Of a DNA stretch of 64,000 nucleotides, positions 35,284-44,183 are shown one piece after another. Source of the stretch: Natrarchaeobaculum sulfurireducens (lineage in GTDB: Archaea > Halobacteriota > Halobacteria > Halobacteriales > Natrialbaceae); contig NZ_CP024047.1 in NCBI RefSeq assembly GCF_003430825.1, forward strand, positions 2,294,001 through 2,358,000. The letters run 5' to 3'. Both the position numbers and the translations under genes were made by a program. Positions within the stretch are counted from its first letter, which is position 1. Every line of letters begins with the position of its first letter. The notes beneath the pieces are model-generated. The model searched no databases. It was given only the letters and a program-made list of their open reading frames with translations, and was not told the origin of the DNA.

Positions 35284-37344
35284 TCACTTGAATCGGAGGT
35301 ACTGTCGGTCGTACTCCGGCTCGCCCTGTCGTGGGTGGATCGTAATGAACGACTCAGGCGGGAGTTCGACCAGTCGCGACGGTAGGTCCTCGAGTTCGGT
35401 GTGCCATCCGACGTCACCACGACGCGGCGAAACTGCGGCGACGAGATCGTCTTCTTCGGCGGCCTCCTCGAGCGTCGGCAGGAGTTGATTCCATCGATCG
35501 ACCGACTGGAACTCGGCCGTGACGTCCTCCTCGACGAGGTCGAAGAGTTGTTCGAACTGGTGGGCCGACCCTTCGACGACCAGGACGGTCAGTTCAGCGC
35601 CGATTCCTGTCGCGATCCGTTTGATGAGGTGGACGGCTTCATAAAACCCTTCGTGGTGGTCTGCACCGATCGGGACGACGACGAAGAGCCGACGCGTCGT
35701 GTTGATGGGGTGGCCAAGCCGTGAGATGAGCACGGGAAGGGTGGTCCGCTCGAGGACCTGATCGATGATGCTACCGAAGATCCGGTGACGGAAGCTCTCG
35801 GTCGCGTCCCACCCCACGATGATCTGGTCGGCCTGGACTTCGACCGAGCCCTGGACGATCCCGGAGGCAACGTTGTGGTTCACTCGGGCTTCGGTGTGGA
35901 TTGGAACCTCCGCGGCACTACCCGATGCGGCAAGCTCCTCGAGTTCGACCTGAACGTCCGCGACCTGCTGTTCGGTCGATCCGCCTTGATCTGGCTGGAC
36001 GACGGTCAACACGTTGACCGGCGCTTCGCTTTGGCCCCCTTTGATGACGAACGCGAGATCGAGAAGTCGCTGCTGGAGTTCGGCGTTGTGCGACAGCGGT
36101 AACAGGATGTTGGGATCTCTCGCCCCGCCATTGTCGTCCTCGACATTTCGCTCGAGTGCGAGTTGCGTGGCGTACCGTTCGGTCAGCCACGGGCTCACGA
36201 GTGCGGTGACGAGCAACATCAACACGACGGCGTTGAGCACTTCCGGCCCGAACAACCCGGCGTCGAAGCCGACGAGCGTAATCGCCAGCGCAGCCGCCGC
36301 CTGTCCAACCGAGAGCCCGAAGATGACCCCACGTTCGTTCGGGGTGTACCCCTGTACGTGCGAAACGGCCCAGGCAGCGCCACCTTTCGCTGCGACCATG
36401 ATCGTGATGATGACGGCGGCCGTCTGGAGGGTGGCTGGCCCGTCGAAGATGACCCCGAGATCGACGAGCATGCCGACGTGAAAGAGGAAAAACGGGATGA
36501 AAAAGGCGTTCCCGACGAACTCGATGCGGTTCATGAGCGTTCCCCCGGTGGGGATCAGCTGATTGAGGGCGATTCCGGCGACGAACGCACCCAGGATCGG
36601 CGCGAGATCGAGGAGTTCAGCCAGACTGGCCGCCGCGAAGATGGCGGCCATCACGAACAGGAACTCGAAGTAACTCTCCTCGCTGAAGTTCTGGAAGAAC
36701 CACCGCGAGGCCGGTGGCAGGACGAACCACGCGCTGCCGAAAAGGATGACCAGCGAGAGGCCGACCTGACCGAACAGCAGGATCGAGAGGTCGCCGTCGA
36801 CGGCACCCATGACGATCGCCAGCACGATCAGCGCAATTGTATCGGTGAACAGGATGCCACCGAAGACGGCGGTGACGGCCCGGTTCTTCGTCACCCCGAG
36901 CCGGTTGACGATCGGGTACGCGAGCAGGGTGTGCGAGGCGAACACCGCCGACAGCAACATCGCCGGCATAAGCTCGAGGCCGAGTACCGTGTGCGTCGCG
37001 AACGTCCCGACGGTAAACGGGAGGAAGAAACTCGCCAGGCCGAACAGTGCCGCGTTCTCCGGTGCTTCTTTAAATCCCTGGATGTCGAGTTCCAGCCCGA
37101 CGGTAAACAGTAAGTAGATCAGACCGACCTCACCGAGCAGTTCGATCGCATCGGAGTGTTCGACGACGCCGAGCGCACCCGGTCCAAGGAGGGCACCGAC
37201 GATCACGATACCGACGATTCCTGGTTGACCGAACCGCTTGGCTAGCAGCGGCGCGACCAGAAAGACGATCATCGCGATCGTGAAGACGAGCACCGGCTGC
37301 TCGAGTGCGAGCCCGAGGACGGCAGGAAGTGGTGTCGCGTTCAT
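35284..37344 (-). CDS. CPA2-family cation/proton antiporter with C-terminal universal-stress domains
   Basis: 686 residues. The N-terminal ~385 residues have about 12-13 membrane helices of the Kef/NhaS type (GQPGIVGIVIVGALLGP, GLIYLLFTVGLELD, ILGAFVAGIALNQL with the helix-5-like polar residues). The rest is cytoplasmic and contains two Usp-like folds (LAFVIKGG, VNVLTVVQPDQ; RRLFVVVPIGADHHEGFYEAV). It should exchange sodium or potassium for protons; the Usp-like tail is a likely nucleotide-sensing regulator. Fusion of an antiporter to Usp domains is common in haloarchaea and fits ionic homeostasis in high salt. Confidence 0.87.
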   Translation of the reverse strand: MNATPLPAVLGLALEQPVLVFTIAMIVFLVAPLLAKRFGQPGIVGIVIVGALLGPGALGVVEHSDAIELLGEVGLIYLLFTVGLELDIQGFKEAPENAALFGLASFFLPFTVGTFATHTVLGLELMPAMLLSAVFASHTLLAYPIVNRLGVTKNRAVTAVFGGILFTDTIALIVLAIVMGAVDGDLSILLFGQVGLSLVILFGSAWFVLPPASRWFFQNFSEESYFEFLFVMAAIFAAASLAELLDLAPILGAFVAGIALNQLIPTGGTLMNRIEFVGNAFFIPFFLFHVGMLVDLGVIFDGPATLQTAAVIITIMVAAKGGAAWAVSHVQGYTPNERGVIFGLSVGQAAAALAITLVGFDAGLFGPEVLNAVVLMLLVTALVSPWLTERYATQLALERNVEDDNGGARDPNILLPLSHNAELQQRLLDLAFVIKGGQSEAPVNVLTVVQPDQGGSTEQQVADVQVELEELAASGSAAEVPIHTEARVNHNVASGIVQGSVEVQADQIIVGWDATESFRHRIFGSIIDQVLERTTLPVLISRLGHPINTTRRLFVVVPIGADHHEGFYEAVHLIKRIATGIGAELTVLVVEGSAHQFEQLFDLVEEDVTAEFQSVDRWNQLLPTLEEAAEEDDLVAAVSPRRGDVGWHTELEDLPSRLVELPPESFITIHPRQGEPEYDRQYLRFK

Positions 37345-38122
37345 TGAGACGGGAGCTCATCGGGAGACGCAAACGGGACCAGCTGACCGTTCAGTACCGG
37401 CAAACGAGACGGCGGTCGTGACGGTTCGGTTCGGAACAGGGTTATCGTCGGGTGGAAATGGCCGGACGGGTAATAAAACGTCGGATTTCAGCCCCCGTTC
37501 GCCGCAAATGGAAACTTTGGACACGATTACGGATTTGAAACTGGATAACTGAACCATTTCAGGGAATCCACCCGACGAATAGGCGGTTCTATCGGTGACA
37601 GAGGCTGTCGGCCCGTCGCTCGTGTTCGCCCACAGTTGCCAGCACTAGCGAGGAGCGGTTCGACTGTCAACCGTTGTCTAACCCTACTGAGCGTTCAGCC
37701 ACGGATACGGCTCGAGCGGGTGTTCGTACACCCTGCGTTCCTGGCTGTTCGCTTGACATACTCCCGATTCCGTGGGCGTTCAGTCGGATCTTGGGCCGAA
37801 ATGGGCATCGTTCTGTACGATCGTTCCGTCTCGAGGCACGATGTGGTAGTCGGGGAACCGACCCTCGAAGGTTTGTTTCGACCCCCCAGCGAAAAATTAC
37901 CACGACGCTACCCGGTTCAGTAGCCCGTCTATAGTAATGATTCGGGCTGTCCGTCATCCACCTATGCCCATGTATCGGTTATCTCACTTGGTCGTCGCTG
38001 AACGACGTCCACGGACAGCGTCACCCCCGTCGACGAACGATACCGCCTCCACCGAACCGTCGAGTCTACTGTACGGACGGGTGACCGAGAGCCACCGACG
38101 CTCAACCGGTCGGTGATCACGA
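37345..38122. other. Long intergenic region upstream of glmS
   Basis: 778 bases with no gene I would defend. A TATA-like ATTAC on the minus strand near 37460-37470 may serve the antiporter, giving a leader of about 90 bases. The stretch TTGACATACTCCCG at about 37754-37767, followed by CGTGGG, resembles the flank of IS200/IS605-type elements of haloarchaea, but no transposase or TnpB trace is present. TCTATAGTAATGATT near 37926 echoes the end of the 84-bp repeat without the remainder. The glmS leader may extend into this region. Confidence 0.4.
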
Positions 38123-39937
38123 ATGTGTGGGATCATCGGTCACGTCGGAGAGGGTAACGCACTGGAAACGCTGCTGACCGGGCTCGAGAACCTCGAGTAC
38201 CGCGGGTACGACTCGGCGGGCGTCGCCGTCCAGAACGGCTCCGGAATCGCTGTCGAGAAGCGCTCCGGTGAAGTCGACGAACTGAAAGCTTCGATTCAAG
38301 ACGTCTCGCTCGAGGGACGTGTCGGCATCGGCCACACGCGATGGAGCACACACGGCCCGCCGACGGACGCAAACGCGCATCCGCATACGGACGAGACGAA
38401 AGACGTCGCCGTCGTCCACAACGGGATCATCGAGAACTACGCCGAACTCAGAACGTGGCTCAAAGCGAACGGCTGTGAGTTCACGAGCGATACCGACACC
38501 GAGGTCATCCCTCATCTCATCCAGTACTACCTCGATGAAGGGCTGGCCGGCGAGGCGGCGTTCCGAAAGGCGATCGAAGAGCTCGAGGGTAGCTACGCCG
38601 TCACGGCGATACTCTCTGACGAACACGTCCTCTATGCGGCCCGGAAGGGATCACCGCTGGTCGTCGGCATCGAGGACGACGAGTTCTTCCTCGCGAGCGA
38701 CGTTCCCGCGTTTCTCGAGTACACGGACAGCGTCATCTACCTCGAAGACGGCGATGTCGTCGTCGTCGACGAAGACGGAATCGAGTGTACGGACCTCGAG
38801 GGGAATCCAGTTTTACGCGAGCCCGAAACTGTCGACTGGGACCCCGAACAGGCGGGGAAAGGCGAGTACGATCACTTCATGCTCAAGGAGATCCACGAAC
38901 AGCCGACGTCGCTGGCTCAGGCGATCGAGGGTCGGATCGACCCCGAGTTCGGCGATCTCTCCCTCGAGGGGTTTCCTTACGGTGCGTTCGGCGACGTCGA
39001 CAGTGTTCAACTCATCGCGTGTGGGACATCATATCACGCGGCGCTGTACGGAACGTTCGCGCTCCGAAAGGCCGGCGTTCACGCTACCGCACTGTTGGCC
39101 AACGAGTACAGCGTCTCGGCCCCGCCGATCACCGAGGATACGCTCGTGATCGCGGTCACCCAGAGCGGGGAGACGGCGGATACGCTAAGCGCGCTTCGGC
39201 AAGCGAACGCCGGGGGCGCACGGACGGTGACCGTCACGAACGTCGTCGGCTCGACTGCCGCCAGAGAGGCCGACGACGCGCTGTTCATCCGCGCCGGTCC
39301 CGAAATCGGCGTCGCCGCGACCAAGACCTTCTCCTCGCAGGCCGTCATGCTCACCCTGTTGGCCCAGCGTATCAGCCAGGACCTCCGCGGACGCGGCTCC
39401 ACCGACCTCGCGTCGCTGCTGCCCGAACTGGCCCGGATGCCCGCCGCCATCGGGTCCGTCCTCGAACACTCTCGGGCGGAGGCGATTGCTGAGCGGTACG
39501 ACGGAAGCCAGTCGTACTTTTTCATCGGCCGTGGCCTCGGCTACCCGGTGGCACTCGAGGGAGCGTTGAAGTTCAAAGAGATCACGTACGAACACGCCGA
39601 GGGGTTCGCTTCGGGTGAACTCAAACACGGCCCGCTCGCGCTCGTCACTCCCGACACACCCGTCTTTGCCGTCTTCACCGGCGAGGAAGACGAGAAAACC
39701 CTGAAGAACGCCGAGGAGGCACAGACACGGGGTGCGCCCGTGATCGCCGTCTGTCCCGACGGCCACGCCGCGACGGAGGTCGCAGACGCTCACCTCGAGA
39801 TCCCCGAGACGGATCCGAGCCTCGCCGGACTGCTCTCGAACGTGCAGTTACAGCTGGTTTCTTATCACGCCGCTGACCTCCTGGATCGGCCGATCGATAA
39901 GCCACGAAACCTCGCGAAAAGCGTTACCGTGGAGTAA
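38123..39937 (+). CDS. glmS: Glutamine--fructose-6-phosphate aminotransferase (isomerizing)
   Basis: 604 residues. N-terminal class II glutamine amidotransferase with catalytic Cys2 (MCGIIGHVG) and IGHTRWSTHG; two SIS domains follow (IACGTSYHAAL, VTQSGETADTL; FFIGRGLGYPVALEGALKFKE in part), ending with the invariant KPRNLAKSVTVE. It makes glucosamine-6-phosphate from fructose-6-phosphate and glutamine, the first step to UDP-N-acetylglucosamine. The next enzymes of the route are encoded close by at 40434 and 42338, but on the opposite strand, so the pathway is clustered and not a single operon. Confidence 0.95.
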   Translation: MCGIIGHVGEGNALETLLTGLENLEYRGYDSAGVAVQNGSGIAVEKRSGEVDELKASIQDVSLEGRVGIGHTRWSTHGPPTDANAHPHTDETKDVAVVHNGIIENYAELRTWLKANGCEFTSDTDTEVIPHLIQYYLDEGLAGEAAFRKAIEELEGSYAVTAILSDEHVLYAARKGSPLVVGIEDDEFFLASDVPAFLEYTDSVIYLEDGDVVVVDEDGIECTDLEGNPVLREPETVDWDPEQAGKGEYDHFMLKEIHEQPTSLAQAIEGRIDPEFGDLSLEGFPYGAFGDVDSVQLIACGTSYHAALYGTFALRKAGVHATALLANEYSVSAPPITEDTLVIAVTQSGETADTLSALRQANAGGARTVTVTNVVGSTAAREADDALFIRAGPEIGVAATKTFSSQAVMLTLLAQRISQDLRGRGSTDLASLLPELARMPAAIGSVLEHSRAEAIAERYDGSQSYFFIGRGLGYPVALEGALKFKEITYEHAEGFASGELKHGPLALVTPDTPVFAVFTGEEDEKTLKNAEEAQTRGAPVIAVCPDGHAATEVADAHLEIPETDPSLAGLLSNVQLQLVSYHAADLLDRPIDKPRNLAKSVTVE

Positions 39938-40180
39938 CCGGCTGTTTCTCAGGGCCGGTCCACGGCGTACCATGCTGTGAAATACCAGCAGCGACTGGCT
40001 CGAGTGCGTGTCTCGGGACACACAGGACGTAAGGCCACCCCCGTAGCCCCACGTCCAGGGGTGTCCGTCTACTCGACCCACACTCGATAGCGTCGGAATC
40101 GGATCTGGAGGGAGTGCGGTGATCGACTGATGACGGTCTACCGATCGATACCCTCCGGTTAAACTAGCCGTCTCCCTGCT

Positions 40181-40188
40181 TATAAATA
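40181..40188 (+). promoter_or_regulatory. Orphan TATA box
   Basis: TATAAATA preceded by CCTGCT is one of the best TATA matches in the window. Transcription would begin near 40211 on the plus strand, where no gene starts; what follows is a hairpin and the 84-bp palindromic element. Confidence 0.5.
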
Positions 40189-40260
40189 CGACACTTGATA
40201 GCTACGGGCGACGAGCACAGCGAGATCCGATAGCGACAGGCTACAACGACAGCGGGACCC

Positions 40261-40279
40261 GCTCGCCCGTCTGGCGAGC
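40261..40279 (+). other. Perfect hairpin abutting repeat copy B
   Basis: GCTCGCC, a CGTCT loop and GGCGAGC form a 7-bp G+C-rich stem. The element copy B starts at the next base. The arrangement would give a transcript with two consecutive stem-loops. Confidence 0.6.
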
Positions 40280-40363
40280 TATAGTAACCACTGCACGACA
40301 GTGCGCACCTGATGGCCAGCCGGATCGGCGATCAGCGTGCAACTCGGTGCAGTGGCTACTATA
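40280..40363 (-). repeat. 84-bp palindromic intergenic element, copy B (inverted)
   Basis: Begins TATAGTAACC and ends GGCTACTATA. Its reverse complement aligns with copy A at 72 of 84 positions. This copy is the most symmetrical: left ATAGTAACCACTGCAC pairs with right GTGCAGTGGCTACTAT at 15 of 16 positions, and CTGATGGCC pairs with GGCGATCAG at eight of nine. It lies 71 bases after the stop of the GlmU-like gene. Confidence 0.85.
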
Positions 40364-40433
40364 TACCAGTCTGAGTGGCAGTCTCAGTCCACTCTTCGGG
40401 CGGTCGACGACCAGCCCTCGAGCACTCGGTCGA

Positions 40434-41618
40434 CTACCGGTCGCGGTCGACGACCTCGCCCGGTGTCGTCGTCGCGCCGGCGGTGAGTTTCAGTCCCGGA
40501 GTCAGACTCGAGTTGATCCCGGTTTTGACGCCGTCGCCGACGACGACACCGAACTTGCGCCGGTCGGTCGAGAGGCGATCGCCTTTCACCGCAAATCGGA
40601 CGTCCCCCCCGTCGTGACGGAGGTTCGCGACGGTCGTCCCCGCGCCGAAATTCACGTCGCGGCCGAGGACGCTGTCGCCGACGTACGAGAGGTGATTGAC
40701 CGTCGCCCCCCGTGAGAGGACGCTGTTTTTGATCTCGACTGCGTTGCCGACCGACGCGTCCTCGCCAAGCAGCGTCGCCCCTCGAACGTAGGCGTTCGGC
40801 CCGACGGTCGCCCCCGACCTGATCAACACCGGCCCCTCGACGACGGCTCCCGGCTTCACCGTCGCACCGGCCTCGACGACGACGGTCCCCCCGAGGTGGG
40901 CTGCGTCGCTGACCGTGCCGTCGATTCGACGCTCGAGGTCGCCCAGCTTCCACTCGTTGGCCTCGAGCAGCTCCCAGGGTCGGCCGACGTCCATCCATCG
41001 GGCCGTCGTCACCGGCGTGACGGCGAACTCGTCGATGACGCGGGCGAGAACGTCGGTAATCTCGTGCTCGCCGCGTTCACTCTGTGCGACGTCGAGCCAG
41101 TCGCGGGCGACGCCGGGGAAGGTATACGCACCGGCGTTCGCGAGGTTCGTCGGGGGATCGGCAGGTTTCTCGACGATGTGATCGATCGTCCCGTCGGCGT
41201 CGGTGCGTAACACACCGTACTGTCGCGGATTCTGGACCTCGACCGCACAGACCGCCGGACAGGCGTCGAACAGTCGTTCGATCGCGGCCGGATCGTACAG
41301 GTTGTCGCCGTTCAGGACGGCGAACGGCCCCTCGAGGTGCTCGCGGGCGACGCTGACGGCGTGGGCTGTCCCCGCCTGTTCGTGCTGGACGGCGTAGTCG
41401 ACGGGTCGACCGCGATACTCCGTCCCGAAGTACTCTTTGACCGTGTCCGCTTCGTAGCCGACGACGAGGACGACTTCGTCGGCACCGGCGTCGATGGCTG
41501 CGTCGACTGTATGGGCAACGAGCGGTCGGTCCGCCACCGGTAACATCGGTTTCGGCACAGACGCAGACAGCGGTCGGATCCGGGTTCCCTCTCCCGCCGC
41601 GAGAACGACTGCTTTCAT
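40434..41618 (-). CDS. glmU: GlmU-like bifunctional sugar-phosphate nucleotidyltransferase/acyltransferase
   Basis: 394 residues. The N-terminal ~230 residues form a nucleotidyltransferase with LAAGEGTRIRPLS and KPMLPV, then LNGDNLYD. The C-terminal ~145 residues are a left-handed beta helix of hexapeptide repeats (GATVKPGAVVEGPVLI, GATLLGEDASVGN, VKTGINSSLTPG). In archaea this architecture makes UDP-N-acetylglucosamine: acetylation of glucosamine-1-phosphate, then uridylyl transfer. The genomic position between glmS and the GlmM-like gene supports that role over the related glucose-1-phosphate thymidylyltransferases. Confidence 0.88.
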   Translation of the reverse strand: MKAVVLAAGEGTRIRPLSASVPKPMLPVADRPLVAHTVDAAIDAGADEVVLVVGYEADTVKEYFGTEYRGRPVDYAVQHEQAGTAHAVSVAREHLEGPFAVLNGDNLYDPAAIERLFDACPAVCAVEVQNPRQYGVLRTDADGTIDHIVEKPADPPTNLANAGAYTFPGVARDWLDVAQSERGEHEITDVLARVIDEFAVTPVTTARWMDVGRPWELLEANEWKLGDLERRIDGTVSDAAHLGGTVVVEAGATVKPGAVVEGPVLIRSGATVGPNAYVRGATLLGEDASVGNAVEIKNSVLSRGATVNHLSYVGDSVLGRDVNFGAGTTVANLRHDGGDVRFAVKGDRLSTDRRKFGVVVGDGVKTGINSSLTPGLKLTAGATTTPGEVVDRDR

Positions 41619-42050
41619 GAGGCGTGCTACGTCGATACCGCGGATAATTATACGTCAGCTACTGGCCGCCGTCACCCGGTTTCACATCCATTCTCCGGTG
41701 CAGGCGGCCGATTCCGCCGACGCGATCGGCCCGCGATCTGGCACTCGTCACGCAGTCGAGTCGCTCCCGGCCGATCCGCGGATCGGTCGGTTTCGCGAAC
41801 GCCCACGCAGTGATCGGCTCTACGATCGACTTCGGATCGGTCGGTGAGAGCCACCCACGGCCCGAGTGGAGAGGGTAAAACGACGTGTTTCCAGGTAGAA
41901 ATGTATAATTTCTCGGGTTCGAGTACGTCTCGCTCCCGATACCGGGACAGTCACGTCTGCAGGATTGTCACGGACGTAACGTGAAACTAATCGCTGAAAA
42001 CTGAGTTATGGAGTCTATATTAAATACCGTTCTGTCGGAATCGCCTGTTG
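41619..42050. other. Intergenic region, divergent promoters
   Basis: 432 bases between the divergent starts of the GlmU-like gene and the zinc-finger gene at 42051. The half nearer 42051 is AT-rich (for example AATGTATAATTTC near 41898-41910 and the TATA box at 42016-42026). No reading frame, RNA gene or repeat is evident in the rest. Confidence 0.5.
42016..42026 (+). promoter_or_regulatory. TATA box of the zinc-finger gene at 42051
   Basis: TATATTAAATA, centred 28-30 bases before the ATG at 42051, gives a leaderless transcript. It argues for ATG 42051 over the TTG one codon upstream. Confidence 0.7.
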
Positions 42051-42260
42051 ATGTCGACGGAACTGACCGACGCGAAGTGGACGCCGATGACGTCCCGTGA
42101 GCATACGAGTGCCCCCCGGTGTGTCAACTGTGGTACCCAGGTAACAAGACAATTCGCTCGCGTGTTCGGCGACAACCGCGATGTCGTCCACGCCTGTCCA
42201 GACTGTGCGACGTATCGCGAGATGAAGACCTCCGACTTTATTCCCAAAGACGCCCGATAG
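42051..42260 (+). CDS. Small zinc-finger protein (DUF7563-like)
   Basis: 69 residues. After a polar N-terminal 25 residues comes RCVNCGTQVTRQFARVFGD and then HACPDCATYREM: two C-x-x-C knuckles separated by about 22 residues. The C-terminal IPKDAR is typical of the haloarchaeal DUF7563 group, as far as I can judge by eye. It is likely expressed from a strong leaderless promoter. Function unknown; it is convergent with the GlmM-like gene. Confidence 0.75.
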   Translation: MSTELTDAKWTPMTSREHTSAPRCVNCGTQVTRQFARVFGDNRDVVHACPDCATYREMKTSDFIPKDAR

Positions 42261-42337
42261 CCCCGCTGGCCTCGAGCCCACGAGTGAACCGCCCGTATTC
42301 GACGACGGTGGAAGACGGGACGGACGCCACCTCGCTT

Positions 42338-43675
42338 CTATTCGATCTCCCGTGTTTGAGCAGCCGAGGCGTCTACGACGAGTCCCGTGGCCGTCTCGAA
42401 GAGCCGTTTTGCGTCCGACTCCGCTCGAGCCTCCGCGGTGACCCGGATGACGGGTTCGGTCCCGCTGGCCCGGATCAAGAACCAGCCGGTGTCGGTCTCG
42501 ACGCGAACGCCGTCAAGCGTTTCGACGTCGTCGAATCGGCGATCGACCTGTCGGGTCACCGCCGCCATGGTGGCGCGTTTGTCCGTGACCTCGATCGAGT
42601 CGCGTCGGATCGGGTACCGGTCGATCGCGTCGACGAGTTCGGAGAGCGGGCCCTGACTCGCGACCAGTTCGACGAGTTTGCAGGCTGCAAGCGGGCCGTC
42701 CGGGCACCGTGTTTCCTCTGGCCAGATCCACGCACCGCTTGGCTCGCCGCCGAAGACGACGTCCGCTTCGGTGGTCCGTTCGGCAACGTAGACGTCACCG
42801 ACTCTCGTCCGAGTCACGCTAGCACCGACGGCCGCGAGCGCGTCGTCGACGGCGAGACTTGTGTCGACCGGAGCGGCGATGCGATCGCCCGCCCCCGCAG
42901 CTCTGCTGGCGAAGATCGCCAACAGCGCGTCTTTCGGCACGAACGTTCCGGTCTCGTCGACCGCCATCATTCGATCGGCGTCGCCGTCGTGAGCGATGCC
43001 GAGGTCGGCGTCGGTCTCGCCGACGAACGTCGACAGCGCCTCGAGCGACTCTCTCGTGGGTTCGCTCGGACGACCGGGGAACGCACCGTCGGGCTGGCCG
43101 TTCAGCGTTCGGACGTGACAGCCGAGGTCGGCGAGCACCGTCGGTGTCACCCCACCCGCGCCGTTGCCCAGGTCGACGACGACGCTCGGCGCTTCCTCGA
43201 GGTCGACGGCCTCACGTAGTTGGGCGGCGTGTTGGGTGCGGGCCGACTCGCGACGGCGTCGCCGTCCCAGTTCGTCCCATCGGGACGGGTCGTAGTCCTC
43301 TTCACGGATGCGGCGTTCGATTGCGTCGCGACGGTCGGGACCGAACGCCTTCCCGGACGGTGTCCAGAGCTTGATCCCGTTGTCCGTCGCCGGGTTGTGC
43401 GAGGCCGTGATCACGATTCCTGCGTCGGCGTCGTAGCGACCGACCGCCCTCGCGACCGTCGGCGTCGCCTCGAGGCCGACGTCGATCACGTCCGTCCCAC
43501 ACTCACGCAGGCCCGCGGCGACTGCGTCGGCGAGCATCAGCCCGCTCTCTCTGACGTCCCGGCCGAGGACGACCGTGTCGTAGCCTGCAGAGCCGACCGC
43601 CCGACCGACCGACAGCGCCAGCTCCGTCGTTACCGTCTCCCCGACGGGACCGCGAATGCCGCTGGTTCCAAACAT
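42338..43675 (-). CDS. glmM: Phosphoglucosamine mutase/phosphohexomutase (GlmM-like)
   Basis: 445 residues. Alpha-D-phosphohexomutase with FGTSGIRG at the N-terminus, active-site serine S92 in TASHNPATDNG, the metal loop AHDGDADRM (about 225-233), the sugar-binding GGEPSGAWIW and the phosphate-binding RASGTEPVIRV. It converts glucosamine-6-phosphate to glucosamine-1-phosphate, linking glmS to the GlmU-like enzyme; related archaeal proteins also accept mannose or glucose phosphates, so specificity is inferred from the cluster. Confidence 0.87.
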   Translation of the reverse strand: MFGTSGIRGPVGETVTTELALSVGRAVGSAGYDTVVLGRDVRESGLMLADAVAAGLRECGTDVIDVGLEATPTVARAVGRYDADAGIVITASHNPATDNGIKLWTPSGKAFGPDRRDAIERRIREEDYDPSRWDELGRRRRRESARTQHAAQLREAVDLEEAPSVVVDLGNGAGGVTPTVLADLGCHVRTLNGQPDGAFPGRPSEPTRESLEALSTFVGETDADLGIAHDGDADRMMAVDETGTFVPKDALLAIFASRAAGAGDRIAAPVDTSLAVDDALAAVGASVTRTRVGDVYVAERTTEADVVFGGEPSGAWIWPEETRCPDGPLAACKLVELVASQGPLSELVDAIDRYPIRRDSIEVTDKRATMAAVTRQVDRRFDDVETLDGVRVETDTGWFLIRASGTEPVIRVTAEARAESDAKRLFETATGLVVDASAAQTREIE

Positions 43676-43884
43676 ACGCCTCGATGATGGTCCAGGGGTC
43701 CTTACTATGTGGGTATTAACCCCGTTTTCCGGATCGCCGTCGAGTAGTCGAATCAGTATCGAACTGTTCAGTGTGCGTGCCTACTGTCGACGGTCGAACG
43801 CGTCGGAGCGGGAGCGAACCGGCCGCCACGCGGCGATATCCTGGATCGGTAGTTCGCCCCTATATTTCTGAACCATCTCGGTCG

Positions 43885-43891
43885 TATATAT
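43885..43891 (+). promoter_or_regulatory. TATA box of the MarR-like gene
   Basis: TATATAT upstream of the HTH gene at 43929, predicting transcription start near 43915 and a leader of about 14 bases. It excludes the in-frame start at 43890. Confidence 0.55.
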
Positions 43892-43928
43892 GGGTCGTCT
43901 CCGAATCGGTGCGGTACACGCAGCCCAC

Positions 43929-44183
43929 ATGAGCGCAACCGAACACGATTCCGACGTCGAGGGTGAGCAGACGACGATCACCGACCTCTCTCCCAGTGCG
44001 AAACTCGTCTACAAAGTCCTCGAATACGAAGGCGAGCTGACCCAAGAAGAGATCGCAACCGAGTCACGACTCTGTGCGCGAACCGTCCGGTACGCGCTCG
44101 GCAAACTCGAGGACAGCGACCTGATCGCCAGCCGCGTCTGTCTCGACGATGCCCGACAATCGAACTACTGGATCCGCGACTAG
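43929..44183 (+). CDS. Small MarR/winged-helix regulator
   Basis: 84 residues from the ATG at 43929. A single winged helix: TDLSPSAKLVYKVLEYEGEL, then TQEEIATESRLCARTVRYALGKLEDSDLI, and a short wing (SRVCLDDARQSNYW). There is no ligand domain. Very small one-domain regulators of this type are frequent in haloarchaea and may act as architectural or competence-like switches. It is convergent with the FemAB-like gene and overlaps its end by four bases. Confidence 0.78.
   Translation: MSATEHDSDVEGEQTTITDLSPSAKLVYKVLEYEGELTQEEIATESRLCARTVRYALGKLEDSDLIASRVCLDDARQSNYWIRD

Larger units (their letters stand above)
39938..40433. other. Convergent intergenic region with orphan promoter and repeat copy B
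   Basis: 496 bases between convergent glmS and the GlmU-like gene. It holds a strong TATA box at 40181-40188, a perfect 7-bp hairpin at 40261-40279 and the 84-bp element at 40280-40363. No start codon follows the TATA box at leaderless distance and no reading frame is credible, so a non-coding transcript is possible. Confidence 0.5.
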
